Assembly: GCF_039543505.1 (NCBI RefSeq)
Contig: NZ_BAABJW010000002.1
Span: 558,001 to 622,000 of the forward strand
DNA length: 64,000 nucleotides
Direction of reading: 5' to 3'
Origin: Litoribaculum gwangyangense
Lineage (GTDB): Bacteria > Bacteroidota > Bacteroidia > Flavobacteriales > Flavobacteriaceae
Both the position numbers and the translations under genes were made by a program. Of this stretch, positions 62,180 to 64,000 are shown piece after piece (position 1 is the stretch's first letter; every line of letters begins with the position of its first letter). The notes under the pieces were generated by a model. That model made no database searches. It was given only the letters and a program-made list of their open reading frames with translations, and had not been told where the DNA came from.

Positions 62180-62218
62180 AATTCTACAAATATCTACATA
62201 AGGTATTCGTTTTCAATC

Positions 62219-62261
62219 TGATAAATATCATTGTTTTCATTCTTTGTCGTATGTATTTTTA
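62219..62261 (+). promoter_or_regulatory. TGAT-N4-ATCA operator and promoter of the second universal stress protein gene
   Basis: TGATAAATATCA spans 62219-62230 and TATTTTTA starts at 62254, 29.5 bp from the centre. The start codon is 27 bp after the box. Confidence 0.7.
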
Positions 62262-62280
62262 ATAAAAATCCTATTATACG

Positions 62281-63129
62281 ATGAGAAAAATATTAATTCC
62301 AACTGATTTTTCCGAGAATGCGAATAATGCCATAAAATTTGCTACAAATTTATTTAAATATGAAGTAAGTGAATTTTTCATCATGCATGCCTATCAAGAC
62401 GACATTTATGCCGATGAAAATTTGGTTACAAAAAATAATTTAGATAGTATCACAATAACAGTGAGCCAAAAATCTGAAGAGGAGTTAGATCGTACTTTAA
62501 AATATATAAATTCTATCTCGCCAAATCCTAAGCACAAATACTTTACAATTTCGGCTAATAATTTGCTTATAGATGAAACTGATAAGATTGTTGATAGCGA
62601 AAATATCGACATCATTGTTATGGGTACCAAAGGTAAAACCAATAACAAGAAAATCACTTTTGGAAGTCACACTTTGCAGGTTATAAAATATGTGCAATGT
62701 CCTGTATTGGCAATTCCAGAAGGTCATGAATATAGTCAACCTAAACACATTCTCTTTCCAACAAATTATTTAATTCCTTACAAAAGAAGAGAGTTAAAAT
62801 TACTTTGTGAAATGGCATCACCATTTCGTGCTAAAATAGATATGCTTTACATATCTAAAACGGATAAATTATCCATGAGACAAATAGACAATCAAAACTT
62901 CATAAAAGAAGAGTTACATAAAAACAAACTCAATTTTAAGGTTTTAGAGAGTGATCATATTTTAAATACTATTTATAAATACATCAAGGAACAATACGTA
63001 GACATGCTAGTTATGGTAAACACAAGGCATTCCTTTTTAGAGGACATGCTGTACCAATCAAAAATAGATGAATTGAGTTTAAACATTGATATTCCCTTCT
63101 TAGCATTGCAAAATATCAATCGTGATTAG
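62281..63129 (+). CDS. Tandem-domain universal stress protein (UspA), copy 2
   Basis: A 282-residue paralogue of the first: MRKILIPTDFSENANNAIKFA, IIVMGTKGKTNNKKITFGSHTLQVI (ATP-motif region, less glycine-rich than copy 1) and a second domain beginning KHILFPTNYLIPYK. It has its own operator and terminator-bounded unit, with the third copy 27 bp downstream. Confidence 0.9.
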   Translation: MRKILIPTDFSENANNAIKFATNLFKYEVSEFFIMHAYQDDIYADENLVTKNNLDSITITVSQKSEEELDRTLKYINSISPNPKHKYFTISANNLLIDETDKIVDSENIDIIVMGTKGKTNNKKITFGSHTLQVIKYVQCPVLAIPEGHEYSQPKHILFPTNYLIPYKRRELKLLCEMASPFRAKIDMLYISKTDKLSMRQIDNQNFIKEELHKNKLNFKVLESDHILNTIYKYIKEQYVDMLVMVNTRHSFLEDMLYQSKIDELSLNIDIPFLALQNINRD

Positions 63130-63156
63130 AAAAAATATAAACTAAACTACAAAATC

Positions 63157-64000
63157 ATGAAAAACATCCTTCTTCCTACCGATTTCTCGAATAATTCCTG
63201 GAATGCCATAACGTATGCCATGCAACTTTTTAAAAACGAAGCTTGTACATTTTATTTACTAAATACCTATACTCCTGCCATTTATCAGGTTGAATATGTA
63301 TTGGTAGAACCTGCGCAATTTGGTATGTATGATGCTGTTAGAGAAAATGCTTTAAGAGATTTGGAACAATTTAAAACGCGTATTGAAAAGGAATACAACA
63401 ACCCCAAACATGCCATTGAAACCATAGCTACTTTTAACACCCTAATTCCTGAAATTAAAGATCAAATAGCAGAGAAAAAGATCGATTATATTGTAATGGG
63501 AACCAAAGGAGCAACTGGTGCCAAGGAAATTTTATTTGGCTCTAATACTGTGCATGTTTTTAAAAATGCTAAGTGTCCTGTTTTGGCAATTCCAAGCGAT
63601 TTTACTTTTGAATCGCCTCATGAAGTTTTATTTCCAACAGATTACGAAATTGACTACGAAGAATTTCATATAAAACCTATTATTGAAATTCTCTCATCTT
63701 ACAATGCTAGAGTCAATATTCTTAATGCAACTTACGGTTATGAACTATCTGAATATCAAGAAAAAAATATGAAAAAATTAGAGATTCTGTTAAAACAAAC
63801 CTCGCAGTTATTTCATAGTGTTAGTGGACAAACTGTAGCAGAGGCTATTAATAATTTTCAATTAAAAGCCCGAATTAATTTATTGATTATGATAAATAAC
63901 AAACATTCATTTTTTGAGAATTTGTTTTTTAAAAACACCATAAATCAAATAGGGTTTCATTTAAGTATTCCATTTTTAGTAATTCCAGCCAAAAACTATA
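63157..64000 (+). CDS. Tandem-domain universal stress protein (UspA), copy 3 (cut by window edge)
   Basis: An ATG at 63157 opens a frame of 281 codons without stop to the window end. MKNILLPTDFSNNSWNAI, IVMGTKGATGAKEILFGSNTVHVF (good ATP motif) and a second domain HEVLFPTDYEIDYEEF mark it as the third UspA. It follows copy 2 by 27 bp with no terminator, so the two are co-transcribed. It should end just outside the window if its length matches its paralogues. Confidence 0.92.
   Translation, partial: MKNILLPTDFSNNSWNAITYAMQLFKNEACTFYLLNTYTPAIYQVEYVLVEPAQFGMYDAVRENALRDLEQFKTRIEKEYNNPKHAIETIATFNTLIPEIKDQIAEKKIDYIVMGTKGATGAKEILFGSNTVHVFKNAKCPVLAIPSDFTFESPHEVLFPTDYEIDYEEFHIKPIIEILSSYNARVNILNATYGYELSEYQEKNMKKLEILLKQTSQLFHSVSGQTVAEAINNFQLKARINLLIMINNKHSFFENLFFKNTINQIGFHLSIPFLVIPAKNY

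Larger units (their letters stand above)
61714..62180 (+). ncRNA. Candidate operator-controlled small RNA locus (one or two RNAs)
   Basis: It begins at the predicted start of the promoter at 61702 and ends with a strong terminator at 62146-62179. It contains two similar hairpins sharing GAAACAGGA and TCCTGTTTC (61893-61922 and 62069-62100). No ORF over 34 codons is present; 11-, 34- and 17-codon ORFs are possible. A regulated sRNA, comparable in logic to FNR-controlled RNAs of enterobacteria, is the preferred reading; a short-peptide locus is the alternative. No expression data are available. Confidence 0.45.
61656..62280 (+). other. Gene-sparse interval between UspA genes
   Basis: This 625-bp stretch has no long ORF. 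It contains an operator-promoter (61667-61709), a candidate small-RNA region, two similar hairpins, a strong palindromic terminator and the operator for the next UspA gene (62219-62230). Confidence 0.75.

Noticed and set aside
1..64000. CRISPR arrays, tRNA or rRNA genes, insertion sequences, integrases
   Set aside because: No regularly spaced direct repeats, cloverleaf-like or rRNA-like segments, and no transposase or integrase motifs were found by reading.

Overview
The window is AT-rich with compact, mostly co-directional operons, TAA-biased stops, many lipoprotein signal peptides, A/T-rich translation starts without Shine-Dalgarno sequences, and promoters resembling the Bacteroidetes -7 box TAnnTTTG. 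With its sulfatase-rich carbohydrate locus this points to a marine Flavobacteriaceae-type bacterium (inference; no rRNA or marker gene is present).

Region 1 (1-16003, all + strand) is the distal part of a polysaccharide utilization locus for a sulfated, probably acylated, fucose- and galactose-containing polysaccharide. It holds four S1 sulfatases (the first cut by the window edge), an SGNH esterase, two GH2 enzymes, a GH29 fucosidase, an alpha/beta-hydrolase esterase and a GH43-like enzyme. No SusC/SusD pair is inside the window.

Region 2 (16300-30399) is a sulfide/sulfane-sulfur oxidation island: a Crp/Fnr regulator, a TSUP exporter, two persulfide dioxygenase-rhodanese fusions, a rhodanese lipoprotein, alpha-carbonic anhydrase, a TPMT-type methyltransferase, a SorA/SorB-like sulfite dehydrogenase operon, a type II SQR, a DUF2202 lipoprotein and a split YeeE/YedE transporter. 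The parts give H2S -> persulfide -> sulfite -> sulfate, with thiosulfate handled by rhodaneses. Nine copies of the palindrome GTAAC-N4-GTTAC precede these transcription units. In seven of the nine, the first base of a -7-like box lies exactly 29.5 bp downstream of the operator centre, so the operator would sit near -41.5 (class II Crp/Fnr geometry).

Region 3 (30488-64000) is a stress/low-oxygen type island: D-lactate dehydrogenase, peroxiredoxin, L,D-transpeptidase, CBS protein, UbiB kinase, Mla-type lipid transporter, PNPOx-like proteins, P1B-type ATPase, CbpA/CbpM, MscS, an M50 protease/ABC exporter operon, thioredoxin and three tandem universal stress proteins. Fifteen copies of a second palindrome, TGAT-N4-ATCA (FNR-like), precede its transcription units, eleven with a good -7 box at the same 29.5-bp spacing. 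The likely controller is encoded inside the island: a histidine kinase with a FixL-like PAS, a canonical LOV domain (NCRFLQG) and a third PAS, overlapping by 4 bp a response regulator with a Crp/Fnr output domain. One of these boxes drives no recognisable protein gene but a 0.5-kb segment with two similar hairpins and a strong terminator, a candidate regulated small RNA locus (61714-62180).

Two adjacent islands, each with its own Crp/Fnr-type regulator, its own operator and the same promoter geometry, are the main result. The operator positions also correct several translation starts (17973, 28702, 38684).
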